A stretch of DNA of 64,000 nt from Artocarpus heterophyllus (GCA_025403435.1 CM046354.1:21733467-21797466), one strand, 5' to 3'. Counted from the first letter of the stretch, positions 35,884 to 49,560 are shown. The notes: a model not told the origin generated them from the sequence alone. Translations and numbers: made by a program.

Positions 35884-38800
35884 TTAAATAATTGGATTTG
35901 TCCGCACGAACCTAAGCTGAGAGAGATAATTATTCTCAGCAAAATCATGTAATGAACGGTGAGTTCGTGCCCCTTCAAAGTCAGTCTTTCCAAACTCTTT
36001 CTTCAAAACTCTTCTCCACTCATCATCATCCTGTTAAAAAATAATGGAGACAGAGATCATATGAAGTGTCAAATAGCAAAGAAGTTAAAGTACCTTCAGA
36101 ACATGAGTTGAAAACAACAATTGGGTCTAACCAAAAATGAACCAACTTGGAAACACGTAACCTTTGAAAAGAAAATATACGCAATTGATTTTATTATTAA
36201 TATTTTGTTTGTCATCAAACTTCTTTTACTTGAGAAACCATATCATTTTTTTATGGCTTTCAGCTTTGCTTTTCTTTTTACCACTTGTTTGGAAGGCTCT
36301 CGTTCTCCAGACCTCTCTCCTTTGTAATTGATTTTCTTATCAATAATTTTTCTTATATAAAAAAGAAAAGGAAAAGAAAATATTAGTAAAATAAATTGCT
36401 TTGAAAAAATCCGAGCACATGAAAGACAGATCACCAGGAGGGGAAAAAAAGAAAGGAAATAATAACACCATCAACTAGACACATTCACTGCATATTCAAC
36501 ACAAATAGTCCACGCACATAGAGGGGGGGGGGGGGGGTGCCGGGCCAGGCCCCGGGTTAAGGTGCGTTGGGGAGTATCTTATTGTTTTCTTGTGGATTCT
36601 ACGTAGACACCTTAGCCAATTGGTTATTTGATTCAGCTTAACTGCCTTCTCCCTCCTTCCCATGACCAAGTCCAAAGTGTGTTTGTCATGGGCGGGCCAC
36701 GGGATAAGGTCGGTTGGGGCGTATCTTATTGTTTTCTTGTGGATTCTACGTAGACACCTTAGCCAATTGGTTATTTGATTCAGCTTAACTGCCTTCTCCC
36801 TCCTCCCCACGACCAAGTCCAAAGTGTGTTTTGTCATGAAGGATGATAACTCAAGCTTAAGGAGTTAGAAGTTATAAAGGATGGGATACAGAGTTACATA
36901 CACATCATACAGGGTATACGGTCAATGCATGGATAGGATCAAATTAATCATAATTCATGGTTGCTCAATCATAAAACACCCCAAACATGTTTACCTGTAG
37001 AAACGCCACCATTTGCTCTTCAATGGTAGAACGCATTGCTAAAGTTTCCACATAAATAGGACGTGTAGCACCCATCCGATGAGCACGACTAATAACTTGT
37101 TCCTCCATGCTAATGAGGTTCGAATCATAGAAAATGATAGACGGAGATAATAAGCATATATTAGACCAGGAAGATATATGAAACTACATAAAACTAAAAT
37201 TTTTTTTTTTGTTTATTTTATTTTATTATTTTTATTTTATTTTTTAAAATAGAAACAAAAAAGCAAGTCATTTTGCAAAACGCTCACCCTGATAACCTTG
37301 TTTTTCAACAGGACGGAAAAAAAGGACAGATGTTAAGGGAATAACCTTTTGTCCCATATTGGTTCCATCAGGAAAACATGAGACACAAAGCTCAAATCAA
37401 GACCAAGTGCAGCACTTCCATCCATCAAAAGCACCATGCACGTTGCATCATTTTGAAATGTGGACAATGACTTCATCTGAAGAAACGAGAGGGAATTAAC
37501 AAATAGAAATAGGAAAGCACAAACAAGAATCACAGAACTAAAAAAAATGAATAAGTAAACACAAAAAGAAAAATATGATAAAAAAATATCTTACCTTGTT
37601 GCTAGAATGCATCGGACTATACATACCAGCAAATTTGATACCAGCAATGGTTAGCTGGATAAAAGAGATAAAGTTAGAGACCGTAATATATACAAAATCC
37701 ATAAAGCCCCATAAGTGTTTTGGTATACAACAATCACCTGTTGCTCAATAACGTGTATGTGCTCCAGAAACTGAGAAAATACCAAAACTTTATGCATAGA
37801 GGTGTTAGAGTTTCTCATCCAAGGCGGACAGAGTAAGCCCTGAATGTTCTTGACATCAGTGCCATCATCAGCAGGCCAATGGCCCAGAGTGTTAGCATCT
37901 TGCAATTCTTTCAAACTATGTATAAGATAAGCGACTTTACTGCTAGATGTTGATTGCCAATCAGGATCCCAGTTATCCTGCATAAACACCAAAGCGGACA
38001 TGTAAATAAAATTGGATTTGTAAAAGAATCCGAAAAAAGAAAAAGTAAAAGAACTGGAATACACAAATTGTAAGCTACGCCTGCCTGTTTATATGATGGC
38101 TGTAACTCAATTAGATCTTTAGGGACGGGCCACTTTGGGTTTGGGTTTTCTGGTCGAGCTAGGGTATCAGGACTTTGCATCTCATATAAATTGCCACAAC
38201 CAGGATAGGTGCATCTTTCACTGTCCAAAGCAACACAATCAAGGCACAAAAGATGTCTACAAGGCGTAATGACAGGTAAACGGCACCATTCCCCACACCT
38301 AAGAAAATCATAGAATCATTCTCAGCAATGCAATTGTTATCTTTCAAAACTATATAGGTAAAATCATAAGAATCTCAAAGCCTAGTATTTCATACCTGGC
38401 GCAATCGCCACCATCTAGAAGGTTATACTTGATAAAAGCATACTCCTCTGACATGGGATCCAGACCATTTTCAACTAAAGCATCCATAGTTTCCTGAATA
38501 TCTTGACCAGCATCTGTCACTTTTATATGCCCAGCCACACAGCAAGATAGCCTAATATTTTTTATAGTTGTACTTCGAAACTTCCATTGCCTTGGATTCA
38601 AGAGGCTTTCAACATGAGAAGGGTCATTCCAGTCAGCCATTAGAATATTCCTCCTAACTGTAACTACTAATTCATTATAACTTCTTGCATGTTCCTCACT
38701 AAAGTCGATTAGCGTAACTTTCTTGATGCAAGGTGGAATATTCTTCAAATCTATCTTCCTTGCACTAATCATGCACCTATGAAGTAAATTCGACAGACGG

Positions 38801-41800
38801 GAGCGTCCTTCTTCCATCTTTGCTTCAAAAGGCCTAAGAATCCCAGCTTCCCATGACTTTTGATTCTGCCCATATGCTTCCTCATGTAGAAACTTGAGCA
38901 ACGGTTGAAGGTGTGATAGTTGACTGTTAGGTGTATTAGGAGTTGGCGTTCCTGTTAATATCCAACGGTTCGAAGCCATTAATGAAACAGCCATCTGCAG
39001 TTTGTTGGTCAAGCCTACGCTTGATCCAAGGGTGTGCCCCTCATCTAACATGACCCTAAGCCAATGAACTTGCATCAGTACACTTCTCTTACGGGAGCTC
39101 CATTCTGCACTTAAGCGGCTGAAAGTAGTTATGACAACATCATAATCCCAGGCCAGACTGTGAGCAGGGGGCTTTCTATGATCTGTCCATATATACATCC
39201 GCAACTGGCCAAAGCTCACATGCTTCAGGATTTGGGTTTTCCAATGATCGACTAGATTTGCAGGAACAACTATGAGGGTTGCTTTTGATAGATACAATCT
39301 AGTTGAATCTAACGGCACACAAAGAGCAGTTCTAAGAGCAGCCACGTCAAAGACCAAGTTGTGAAGCTTTTGCGGGTAATACCAGCTAACAATACCCTTT
39401 TCCACTCTTTTTCTGAGACCAAACGATTGAAATATTTTATGGAACCCAAGTTCATAACCACCAGGATCTATGCAAGTGCTAATAAAAGGACCTCGGAGGC
39501 CATTTGTTTCCATTTTTGAGAGCTCGTCAGGAGAGAGTTTAATTAACCATCTCAAGGCTTTCTTTGTTGCAGAATTTACCAAGGAATGATGCTCCTTAAG
39601 CACACTGGCAAAAAAAGAAATATTTTGTTCCTCTCCTCCAGACTTCCCTTTGGTGCAGAACCCTGGTAAATACATTATTGGCCAGCAGTTGTTCCATGTC
39701 TCCTCTGGAACATTACAACTTTGATATTGAGGATCAGTATTCATGCTACAAAACCATGCTGTAGTTGCATCAGATATCCGACTTTCCTGAAGCTTCCGCC
39801 ACTTGTGACAAGCATCACATTGAACCCAGGTATCACTATATTCGTAACACCCTTTCCCGACTTTTCCAAAACTCTTAGAATTGTCTGAAAGTTCATATGA
39901 CATATCAGCTTGATTCTCCCAAGGGACATGTCCTGGACCATCCGAAGCGTGCTTCACTCTGCTAGAGTTCTTTCCCACCTTTAATTCTTTGGAAAAACCA
40001 GATTCCCCTTCAAATTTAAAAATAAGATTTTTCTTGATGCGACTCAAGTTCCTAGTGCAAGGAAACACAAGCATTGCTGTCTTGGAGCATGTAGCTGCTG
40101 GTTTCTCTACATGTTTATCAGAACATAAACTATTAGCTCCTGTTTCTTGCTCATTTAAAAAAATTAGCCTGGCTCTTTTAGATGAGTAGCAGCCAAGTTG
40201 CTCTGGACTTCTTTGTGCTTTCTGACCCACAACCCTCTTCCCTGGATTCATATTACTACCAGCAAGATAATCACCACCAAGATCATAATACCCGCATCTT
40301 TGGTCACCATTGTGAGTACACCATATGACTTGTACACCATCTGGGGGCTCTGCCAGCTTTCCCTGTGTCTTAAGGATAAGAGAGAGAGCAGTAATTGTCT
40401 TGCCTAGGCCGGGTTCATCACAGAACATTCCCCCACGGAAATCATTGATGGTTGGAGCTATGCCAGAGATTATTTCACCTGAAATAGTGTTAACGTAAAA
40501 AGAGAATCCATCTTCAGTCGCAAATGCTGTGTACAAGGGATGTGGCAAGACTTCAGCATGCTGCTCACGATGTAACATCCATTGTACCGCTGCGTGCTGG
40601 TGAGGAAACAATTTAAGCTTCATACATGGCATGATCAATGCTGCCAAGAATCTAAGATGGCGACAGGTTGCGGCAACCCTAACTAGCTCTAACGGGCCAA
40701 GAGGAGCTAGTATATTTATAAGAATGTCATCAGATAACTCCCAAATACCAGATCTACAAGAGCTCTCTACATGTTGTATTCTAGAAGAATCAGTATATCC
40801 CATCTTAGCAACACTAGGTAAACCCTTAAAAATTTCATGAAGTTCAAACAGTTGTTTCTTTGAAGAATCAGTGATACTATTATGCAGCTTACACCCAAGA
40901 ACATGACAATCAGAGACAATCCACATGCCCCCACGAGCTCCTAGAGCATCTTTAATGCAATATCCACCGGCCATCATTGCACTTCTCTGTCCCCAATCAC
41001 AACTGCAGATAGAAGAAACGTTCTTGCAGTAAATAGGCCAGAGTATTCTTAACACTTCAATAAAGCCATGACATATTTATCGAACATATGTTCAATAATT
41101 GAAAAGAACAAAAGGAAATCATGTCGAATCCTTTGCACAACTCATTGGTAAACACTTGAATTGCCAGTACTCAAACTGTAGTAGGACTTTATAACCAGGA
41201 CTCAAGCAAATATTTATGGCGAATCACTAAAATATGCATAAACACCTTAATGAAGCAAATATTTCACTAAATTAACAGGCCGTTTGGGAGCCTTTTTCAA
41301 ATTACAAAGTTGTGATTCAACTCAACTGTTTGCTACAGTGTTCTCCCATAAAAATTAAATTACAAACCCATTTTGATTCGAAGTCAGCATTAAAAAAAAA
41401 AAATGCTCGCACCTCATGTGTCGGAACAAGGCACCGGCGACGGATCCGCATTTAGGAAACTGCCATCCAGACCAGAGCGCGATCGGGAGATAGACATCGA
41501 CGAGCAAAACCGCCCTAACCTCTCCGCCGTCGACCCTAGCCTCCGCCCGCACCAGACGCGCCGAGATTTGCAAGCACTTGTACGTGACCAGAGCGTGAAG
41601 CTGTTCCACCACGCTCATACTCCCGTTCACCATTCCAATGCTCCTCTTCCTCGTCCTGGTCGTCGTCTTCTTCTCCTTTGAAGCGCCGCCTCCTTTTCTC
41701 CTCTTCGCCGACGGCTTCTTCCAATTTTCCAGGTTCTCCTTTTCGCTGCCCGGACTCTCCTCCTCGTTGTGGCATCTCTGCGGCGAAGTCACCACCGGCG

Positions 41801-41984
41801 ACAATACGACGTCGCCGGCGAGGGACCTGAAGCCTACGGAGGAATTCTCGCGGAAGATGTTGAAGCGCGTGCCGAGAGGCGGAGTGTTGTGAGAGGAAGA
41901 AGAAGAGGTCACAGTGAGAACCGCACAGAGGAAACCGCAGAGCATGTGGTCTGGAACCGGTGGGTCGTCCTTCAGAGCCTCCAT
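35884..41984 (-). CDS. F-box / CW zinc finger / RING / SNF2-family helicase protein (At3g54460 type, eight exons)
   Basis: Exons in transcript order: 41984-41413, 41002-38396, 38298-38085, 37977-37738, 37654-37595, 37476-37346, 37109-36995, 36030-35884. The joined frame is 1361 residues, close to the roughly 1380 of the Arabidopsis protein. Domains: F-box at about 278-323 (WELSDDILINILAPL); SNF2 ATPase opening with DEPGLGKT at about 388; an inserted CW-type zinc finger at about 580-632 (WVQCDACHKWRKL, WFCSMN); DEGH at about 843; LTGTPTP at about 873; a RING-like Cys/His cluster in exon 3 at about 1060-1085; helicase C-terminal part in exons 4-7 ending with ISRAHRMGA. The family is nuclear and thought to remodel chromatin, with F-box and RING parts suggesting a ubiquitin link; substrate unknown. 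CW fingers in other proteins read methylated H3K4. Intron 3 may use a GC donor. Confidence 0.95.
36523..36537 (+). repeat. Run of 15 G in SNF2 intron 7
   Basis: Homopolymer immediately upstream of the 147-bp tandem duplication; on the gene's strand it is poly(C). Confidence 0.8.
36544..36837. repeat. 147-bp tandem duplication in SNF2 intron 7
   Basis: Units at 36544-36690 and 36691-36837 share nearly all of their sequence, for example 'gattctacgtagacacc' in both. They lie inside the 964-bp last intron (36031-36994). No similarity to other parts of the window was noticed. Confidence 0.8.
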
Positions 41985-44188
41985 CGATTCCTCTAAAAAT
42001 TCTGTGAAACAAAAAAGGAAAAAGGAAAAGACAATTAGTTATATAGAGCCAATGTCGGCTCGTGTACTTTCCGTGGTTAAACGCTCCTTTTTAGCTTAAA
42101 TTTTACGTATGGTCCTTCAAGTTTACCCCTATTTAATATTTAATTTCCAACATTTATTTTGATCTTTAGTCTTTAATTTTGTCTCAGTTTTTATTTATTT
42201 TTATCTTTTTAATGTAAAATATTTACCTAATATTCTTAAATTGTCCTAATTTAGTCTTTAAAATATTATTTTATTTTATTTTTAGTTTTTAATCTATTGT
42301 TTTGTTTCGTTTTTATTCCTCCATTAATAAGGTATTATTAAGTATCAAAATTTGAAAAAATAAAATAAAGTGAAAAACCAAATACAACAATTTAATTCTT
42401 GTAACTAAAATCAATAACAAGTTCTTCTCAAAAAAACAAGTTATCATTTTTTTTATATGAGCTTCAATTTTTTTAATAAAAAAGTAAAGTTACATATTTA
42501 ATATTAGTATATTGGGTGAGTCTACATAGAGAACAAAATAATTCTCCACCAGTGGAGAATAATCTGAGGGTGAAAAACAACTCTTAATTTTAGATCAATG
42601 GTAAAAATAAGGGTGCATCAAATAAAAAAAATAAGCCCTCTCACAAACAATTCAACACATAATTAAAAGTTAATTTTAAAAATTAAAAAAAAAAAAACAA
42701 TGCAAAACATCTCTACAATTTCCACTGGGTCTCAGGGGTCATCGACGTTAGAGAAGAAAGGACACTCCTAATCTAGAATTCTACACAAAAAGGGCAAAAG
42801 AAACAAATAGCATGTAATTAACACTCAAAAAGGGCAAAATTTGAGCCAAAATTGGAGATCTTAAAGACTGCATTAGAACAAAAATTCACAAAAACTCCAA
42901 AATTTTATAAAAAACAAAATTCACCAAGACAAAGTGAACAATTCTCTTCGTAAAGAACCATGAATTCTCCAAATTTAGCAAAACAAACAGTTTGATCCTT
43001 AACTAACGTATTGAAAAAAAAGGTCAAAACTTGCTATAAAAAAGCAAACTTTCTCATAATTAGAAACGAATTAAGGAAACCCAATTAAGTGATAAACCTG
43101 AAACCACAAAAGAAACGACCGGTGTAGAAAGTTAATAACTCATTGACCCAATTGATCATAAAACAGAGGCCAAGCTTTCCCAACTTTTTAACCTAGAATC
43201 TCAAATCCCCCATAAAGTGATGATATGAAAACCATGATTTCCCAAATTTTCTATCAACACCATCGCAGACTATAAAACTTCCAAAATAGATTAAAAAAAC
43301 AAGCTACCATTGACGATGACAGACTATCGTGCTCTCTCATCGCGAATTATTAAATACATGAGATGACAAAACTTTTTTAAAGAAAGAATTTTCAATTTTT
43401 CTCTTTACATGTATCGAAAAAATTGGTCTCTCTTTCTATTTATAACTAGGTAATTAGTTACTGATATAATTAATTTTAAATTAAAAAACACCTACTAAAC
43501 TTTTTAATGGATGAATCACATACACCCATAATAGGTATATGAAGAAGGTGCTTTAAAGCACCTCCATGTTTTCTCCCTTTTTTTTTTTTAAACCACGTTA
43601 TAATACGTGCAGGTGCACATTTATATCATATATATATATATAGACACACATACATATGTGTTAAAAAAAATCTATTCTACGTTGATGTACGTGTGTGTGT
43701 ATATATATATATATATTTATGTTAAAAAGAAAGAAATTACATACATGATGATGTACGTGTATGTGTATATATATTTATTTAATTTAAACAAATATTATAT
43801 ATATTTAAATTCAAAAATAAATGATATTTATTTAAGAATCAATTTTAAATTAATTGATTAATTATTTAATTTGTGTCCTTGTTGGAAAAGACAAAGTGTA
43901 CTTCTACCACACATGTGTCACACACAAAATTAAAATATATTCAAATAATCTTATTATTTATATATTATCAATTAATTAATTTAAAACATATTTAATTAAT
44001 CTTATTAATTATATATAATCAATCAATTAATGTTATTACTTTCAAAGTAATATCTTTACCTTCCCTTATTTGTAATATATTTTTGTATATTGTTGTGTGC
44101 TATTTTGATTTTCTTTTAAATAATTTTAAAAAATTAAAATTTATTTGAAAAATTCAAAATGAAAACTATAAATTAAATTTGTTTAGAA
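41985..44188. other. AT-rich upstream and intergenic DNA of the SNF2 gene
   Basis: The first 100 bp or so likely contain the SNF2 leader and promoter. The rest is AT-rich with no gene. Items seen: a 9-bp-stem hairpin at 42541-42560 (ATTCTCCAC, CA loop), an 18-bp perfect palindrome at 43546-43563, and AT/GT dinucleotide tracts at 43627-43780. Confidence 0.5.
43627..43780. repeat. AT/GT microsatellite tracts
   Basis: Several runs of (ta)n, (gt)n and (at)n. They generate a spurious Tyr/Ile-rich open frame at 43607-43861. Confidence 0.8.
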
Positions 44189-44244
44189 TGGCTAAGTTAA
44201 GGATCTTGAGATGCATTGGCTAAGTTAAGGATCTCGAGACGCAT
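44189..44244. repeat. 28-bp direct tandem repeat, two copies
   Basis: Units at 44189-44216 and 44217-44244 differ by two C/T changes. Confidence 0.85.
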
Positions 44245-44649
44245 TTTAATGAGTTTGATTTTGTAAATACAATATTTTTAAATTTTCAAATAAAATTTCA
44301 GTAGAAAAATGTGTGTTTTGATTTCGCATTTTAATTTTCCTTAAAAAAATCTTTGAAATTAAATTATTTAATAATTCATTTAAAATGGCCTAGATTAAAT
44401 AGAATATAGTCCTTGTGATTAGTAAGTATTCTGGACTTGCGGCCTCTTGAAACGCTTTTTGAAGAATTTAGTAAGTAATTTTAATTTTCAAATAGAAAAT
44501 AAAGTCTTGGGCATATGACTTTAAAAGACCCAGTTTGTAATATATAGATGTATGTTTATTTTAGTTTGTTTAGTTTGGTTTGTCAAGTTTGCTACAGATT
44601 ATCTATGCAGCTGTGTTGATTTAGATAATATATTTTATTGCTCTCACTA

Positions 44650-47100
44650 TTCTTTTTATACATTGAGGACAATGTATAATTTAGGTTGGGGGGAGAGGTT
44701 GTGCTTCAATGTTGTGCATCAAAATTGCGCCAAATTTTTTTTTTTTATTTTTGTTCCATTTTTTTTTCATTTTTGTGTGTTATTTTAGGTTTTGAAAGTA
44801 AATCATTTAAAATAATTAAAAAATTGTTTTGTAAATATTAGTTTCTTAGTAATTAATGTGTTATTATTTTGTTTTGATTTCTGAATTTCATATTAATGTA
44901 ATGTCATTTTTCTATTCTTAGAATTATCTAACTTTATGGACTCTCAAAACTTTAGTTTTTTTAACATTTTTATATGTTTATTTTTTAAAGTGTTTGTAAG
45001 CCATTCTTTTTACATACCCACTGTAATTGTGGTGGTAAGTCAAAGCTATGAATATTTAGGTTTTTATTTAGTGAAAATGAATAATTAAGGGTCGGAACAT
45101 TTTCAAAATTTAACTAATTAATTAAATGATAGATAAAAAAATATTAAAAAAGAAGACAAATAAAAAGAAATAAAAGAATTATAAATAAATAAAGTATGTA
45201 ATTATATAAATTAATAAATTAAAGTTGGGTAAGCAAGTAAGTAAGTTCTAAAAGGTGCTTTAACACCCAGTATCTTAGGCCAACTGGTCTAGGTGTAACT
45301 AACCCAAAGCTCGTTAAGTAGGTTATAAAGATAGCTTAAGGGAGCCAAATATTGCACTATCCATTGTTATAAAGTTTATTTTGTAAATATTTCTGTTTTA
45401 TATTTTTGCTCTTTAATTGTTCTAAATAATAAATTTGAAGTGTTGTTGCCTGTAGGAGTGATTTGAATCAAAATATCATAAACAAATTTATTCTTAGTTT
45501 TTGATGAAACTTTATAATTATTCATTATTACTTTACGCACTAAGTTTGCCCTATTTACATTTTGTTAAACAACATATAAATTGTTCAAATAAAATTTTTG
45601 TTTTATGAGTTTATCTAGTTGGGTGAGTCAAATTATAGTTAAATGGTTTACATTGTATGAATATTCTATAAATCATTTTAAAACTATAATGCTTTAATTG
45701 TTAGGAACTAGCAATAAGCTAGTTGGAGGTGTGATGAGACAATAAAAGTGTATATTTTCTAAGACTTAAATCATTTCTTTATGCTTTTATTTCTCGTTAA
45801 ATCCTCTAATTAATAGTATTTTTATGTTAATAGGTATTTTAATGTCTTAGTATATAAATATGTGTAAAAATGTATTTTTTTTGTGTGTTTTTATGTTTAA
45901 TAATATTTTTGATAATTTTTAGTGTCATTTCGGTGTGTTAAATATGTATTTAGTTTGTAAATATTCAAAACTATAAAAATAATGTGTGGTGATTTTATTT
46001 TGAGTCTTAAAGTGTTTGTAAATAAATTTTGAGTTTGTAAATATGTTCTATTTTATTTTTAGTAATTTCTAAAAATGTTTTTGAGTCTTTAAAATCGTAT
46101 ATGTGTCAAATCGAAAGTGACTAGAAATTTTAGAATTTTGTAACAATTTTTGTGTGTTTTATTGTAAAATAACTATTTTCAATAATTATTGTAAATATTT
46201 TGTCTGTAAAATAATTAATTTAAGTGTATTTGTGAATTTTAGATTAAAATTTGGAGAAAAAATGGGGAAGAGGGCACAAAAAGAGGCAAAAACGGACGTT
46301 AAATGTACAAAAAATGTAAAAAGGAATTCAAAATTAAAAGGAAGCCATGTGGAGTAACCAGGACCGTTGGATCGCACCACCCAAGGAATCCTAGCCATCT
46401 AGAGGTCTTAGCAATCGCTGATAATCTCCTGCAGTCTACTTGATTAAGCGCGCCTTGTTATCCGTCAGATTAGCTGACCGGTGATCCATCCAACGTTCTT
46501 TAGGCTTGCATTTACTCTTCTCGGGTTGACTCGATTTGGCCTATCTCTTCAGTGGTCAGCAATTCTATGGACCTTTCACATCCGTTCTTTTGCCGAGAAG
46601 CAGCGAATCTCGAAGCCCAACTTCAGCTCCGCTATCCTCAGCTGATTCACATGAATTGGGGGGTGGCTGATTGAATTAAAATAATAAAAATAAAATAACA
46701 ATAAAAAATAAGTAGTGCAAATTTTGCACTATAAAAGGGGACTTCCCCCTTATTTACCACATCCCTCAACGACCTTTTGGCCAATTTTTTCAATACTAAG
46801 CCTCTGCTCAGCTGTACCCCATTTAGGAGAAAGTGCTATTAGGGTACTCCCTTAACTCTACTAAAAATAATAAAATAATATTTAAATTAGTGTAGAGATT
46901 CTAGTAAGGCAAAGAGATGAACCTATATGCATAGTACTCCGGTATGGATTTTAGCTCTACATTTATGTCGTAATGCTTATATTTTTATAGAATAAATTAT
47001 ATTTTTTATGTTTTTTAATAATTATTGTTAATGTTGCTACACTGCCCAATTCTTGCATTAATTCAGTCATGCTTTTTTTATGTAATTTAATTGTGTTACA
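44650..47100 (+). mobile_element. 3' end and long LTR of a Gypsy-type element (fragment)
   Basis: 'cattgaggacaatg' and the purine tract 'ggttggggggagagg' at about 44660-44700 look like the region just before the 3' LTR in Athila/Tat-type Gypsy elements. What follows would be the LTR, with a TATA box TATAAAAGGGG at 46730-46740. No protein-coding part, primer site or target duplication was recognised, so both borders and the clade are tentative. Confidence 0.45.
46714..46740 (+). promoter_or_regulatory. TATA box with an adjoining palindrome in the LTR fragment
   Basis: The 17-nt inverted repeat AGTGCAAA-T-TTTGCACT (46714-46730) runs directly into TATAAAAGGGG. The region is in the right place for an LTR promoter. 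A regulatory role for the palindrome is inference. Confidence 0.45.
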
Positions 47101-47829
47101 TAATTGATATTAATAATACTGAAACTATGCTTGTTTATTAAGTTGAGTTTTTACTGTATTATAGACAGGGACTAGCACAGTGAATGCTTAGTAATGTTTG
47201 ATTTATTGTCGACAGAGGATGGTATAGTGTATTCTTAAACCATTCAATATGACGAAGTGCTGCCAGAATTAACGCAACAATTTATTTCGTTTAAATATAA
47301 TAATTTTGTTTTTTTATTATTTTTTTATCTTCAAATTATGTTAATTATAATTGTAGTGACAACGGTTATCATTTTCATAATTAGTGCACAAAATTATTAG
47401 TGAGAAATAATTATTTTGTTACCTTTTATAAGAAAGCCCTTACTGAATTATGGCTTGCTGTATTGTCACTTTATATTGACTTATAAAATTAGTAAAAGTG
47501 CTTGTAATTAATGAGAAAAGATTAATAAATCAAATACTTTTGATAATTAATTATTTAGAGTTAAAATTCTATATCAGTTACGCAACATACAAAGGATTCT
47601 TAAAGCTTCACCGTTTTAATTTTATGTTTTAAATTTTAAATTAAAAAAATCACAAAAATATTTATTTCATATTAAATGTTATTTTGAAAAACCACTTGCC
47701 TTTTTGAACGTTTATTTTTATCAATCTCCCAAGTTGCAAATTTCCTACCTCCTTGTGGATACAACAATCTTTCTATACAACAAATGTCCATTGTTTAAAA
47801 AAAACATTTTGGGCGATATAAACAACTAG
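47101..47829. other. AT-rich DNA, no gene seen
   Basis: No reading frame or element end recognised; probably remnants of the LTR-containing element to the left. Confidence 0.4.
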
Positions 47830-48653
47830 CATATAGTTTCTCGCTTTTCTATGATACTTGAGGATATGTTTAACTGCCACCCAATGATCAAATCTTGGGT
47901 TAGATTAAGACCGACTGACTATATCCACTGCATAACAAATTTTAGGTATTGTATACAACATGGCATTCATTAAACTTCCCACTGCAGACGTATAAGGTAC
48001 CCGTCTCATGTTTTCTTCCTCTTGAGGTGCCTTAGGATACTACTTTTTTGAAAGATAAACTCCATGACGTGTAGCTAAATTACCTTTCTTAGAGTTTTGC
48101 ATCAAAAATCTGATAAGCACCTTATCGATGTGCGATGCCTAAGACAACGCTAGTAGTTTATTCTTGCGATCTCTTATGAGTTGGATTCTAAGAACATAAC
48201 TTGCCTCTCCCAAATCTTTCATTTGGAATTAGTTAGCAAGCCATTTCTTTACACTAGATAATATCCCTACATCATTTCCAATGAGTAGAATATATCTACT
48301 AAAGAACTAAGCAGACCACCTCTTATCTTTGATGTACTTGTATAAAAGTTCATAAACATTTTGATTGAAAACATAAGACTTGATTGTCTCATCAAATCTT
48401 AAGTTCCAAGATTTTGAAGCTTGTTTAAGTCCATAGATGGACCTTTACAATTTGCAAACATTTTGCTTTTGACCTTTGACCACAAGCCCTTTTGGTTGCA
48501 CCATATAGATGCTTTCCTCAAGATAGCCATTCAAAAAGACAGTCTTGACATCCATTTACTATATCTTATAATCAAGATATGTAGTAATGGATAAAAGAAT
48601 TTGAATGGATTTAAGTATAGCTACGGGTGAGAAAGTTTCTTTATAATCAACTC
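47830..48653 (-). pseudogene. Decayed Copia reverse transcriptase fragment
   Basis: Minus-strand translation gives recognisable pieces: DYKETFSPVA, MDVKTVFLNGYLEESIYM, QKQNVCKL, SIYGLKQASKSWNLRFDE, DLGEASYVL. Many stops and changes interrupt them. It resembles Copia-4 more than Copia-1 to Copia-3. It ends abruptly at 48653, where the LTR fragment begins with TGTGACG. Confidence 0.8.
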
Positions 48654-49324
48654 TGTGACGCCCTGCCTTTTTGGGTCATCACTTTACTTTCTTAGACACC
48701 ATTTCTTAAACATTAATCTTACTTATGTAGTAAGAAAAATACTGAACATTTTTTTTTCTTTTCCTTTCTTTTTAACATACTTTAAAACATACTTAAAAGC
48801 TATTACGACTTTAGTTGCAACTTAAGTTGAGACATTGCTCAATATTTGACTTTAAAACCATTTCAAATCGCTTCTTAAAACTTAATAAGAAACATTAACT
48901 AAATCATAGCTTAAAACTTAACTTTATAATTATATAAAATATTTAGTAAAATATATCTTAAAAATTTAAAAATATTTCTTAAAATTTTGATTTTCTTAAA
49001 ACTTTGAAAACACTATATCAAATAGTAGGGAAACATTTTCTTTGAGCAGCGGAAACATACTTTAAAAACAACTTGTATAACATTTGCAAACACATTTGCA
49101 AACATATAAAATGCATTGGAAAATCATTTTCTTTATGCTATAGGTGAGATTTGAACTTACTTAGATAACGCTCTAACGTTCCTAGTTCTTTCCTTTTCCT
49201 TTTATTAGTTGGATTCTATATCCTATTCAAACGACACCCAACTTATTAGCTAACTTTTCATATTATCAATCTACTCGATTGATAACAAAAATTAATCATT
49301 AAATATTAATTTCTTTTTACATAA

Positions 49325-49560
49325 CTTATATACTATTGGTTTACTTTCTTTTACTTTGTATCCCACTGGTTTACCTTTTTTTCACTTAACCTTATAAACC
49401 ATCGGTTTACCTTTCTTTCACTCAACTTTGTATCCCACAGGGGTTACCTTTCCCTTTACTTAACTCTATAATCCATCGGGTTAGCATTCTTTTTACTTAA
49501 CTCTATAACCCATCGGGTTACCTTTTTTTTTTACTTAACTTAAACATCCCTCAGTTAAAT
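49325..49560. repeat. Degenerate tandem repeat, unit about 45-60 bp
   Basis: Five or so copies of a unit centred on 'cccatcgggttaccttt' followed by 'acttaactctata'. Confidence 0.65.

Noticed and set aside
41275..41380. MITE in SNF2 intron 1 ('ggccgtttgggagcc' start)
   Set aside because: Resembles the nested element at 9292 in places, but the second end and target duplication could not be found.
41401..42099. Plus-strand open frames opposite SNF2 exon 1
   Set aside because: GC-rich exon yields open antisense frames; the minus strand joins in phase to the F-box exon.
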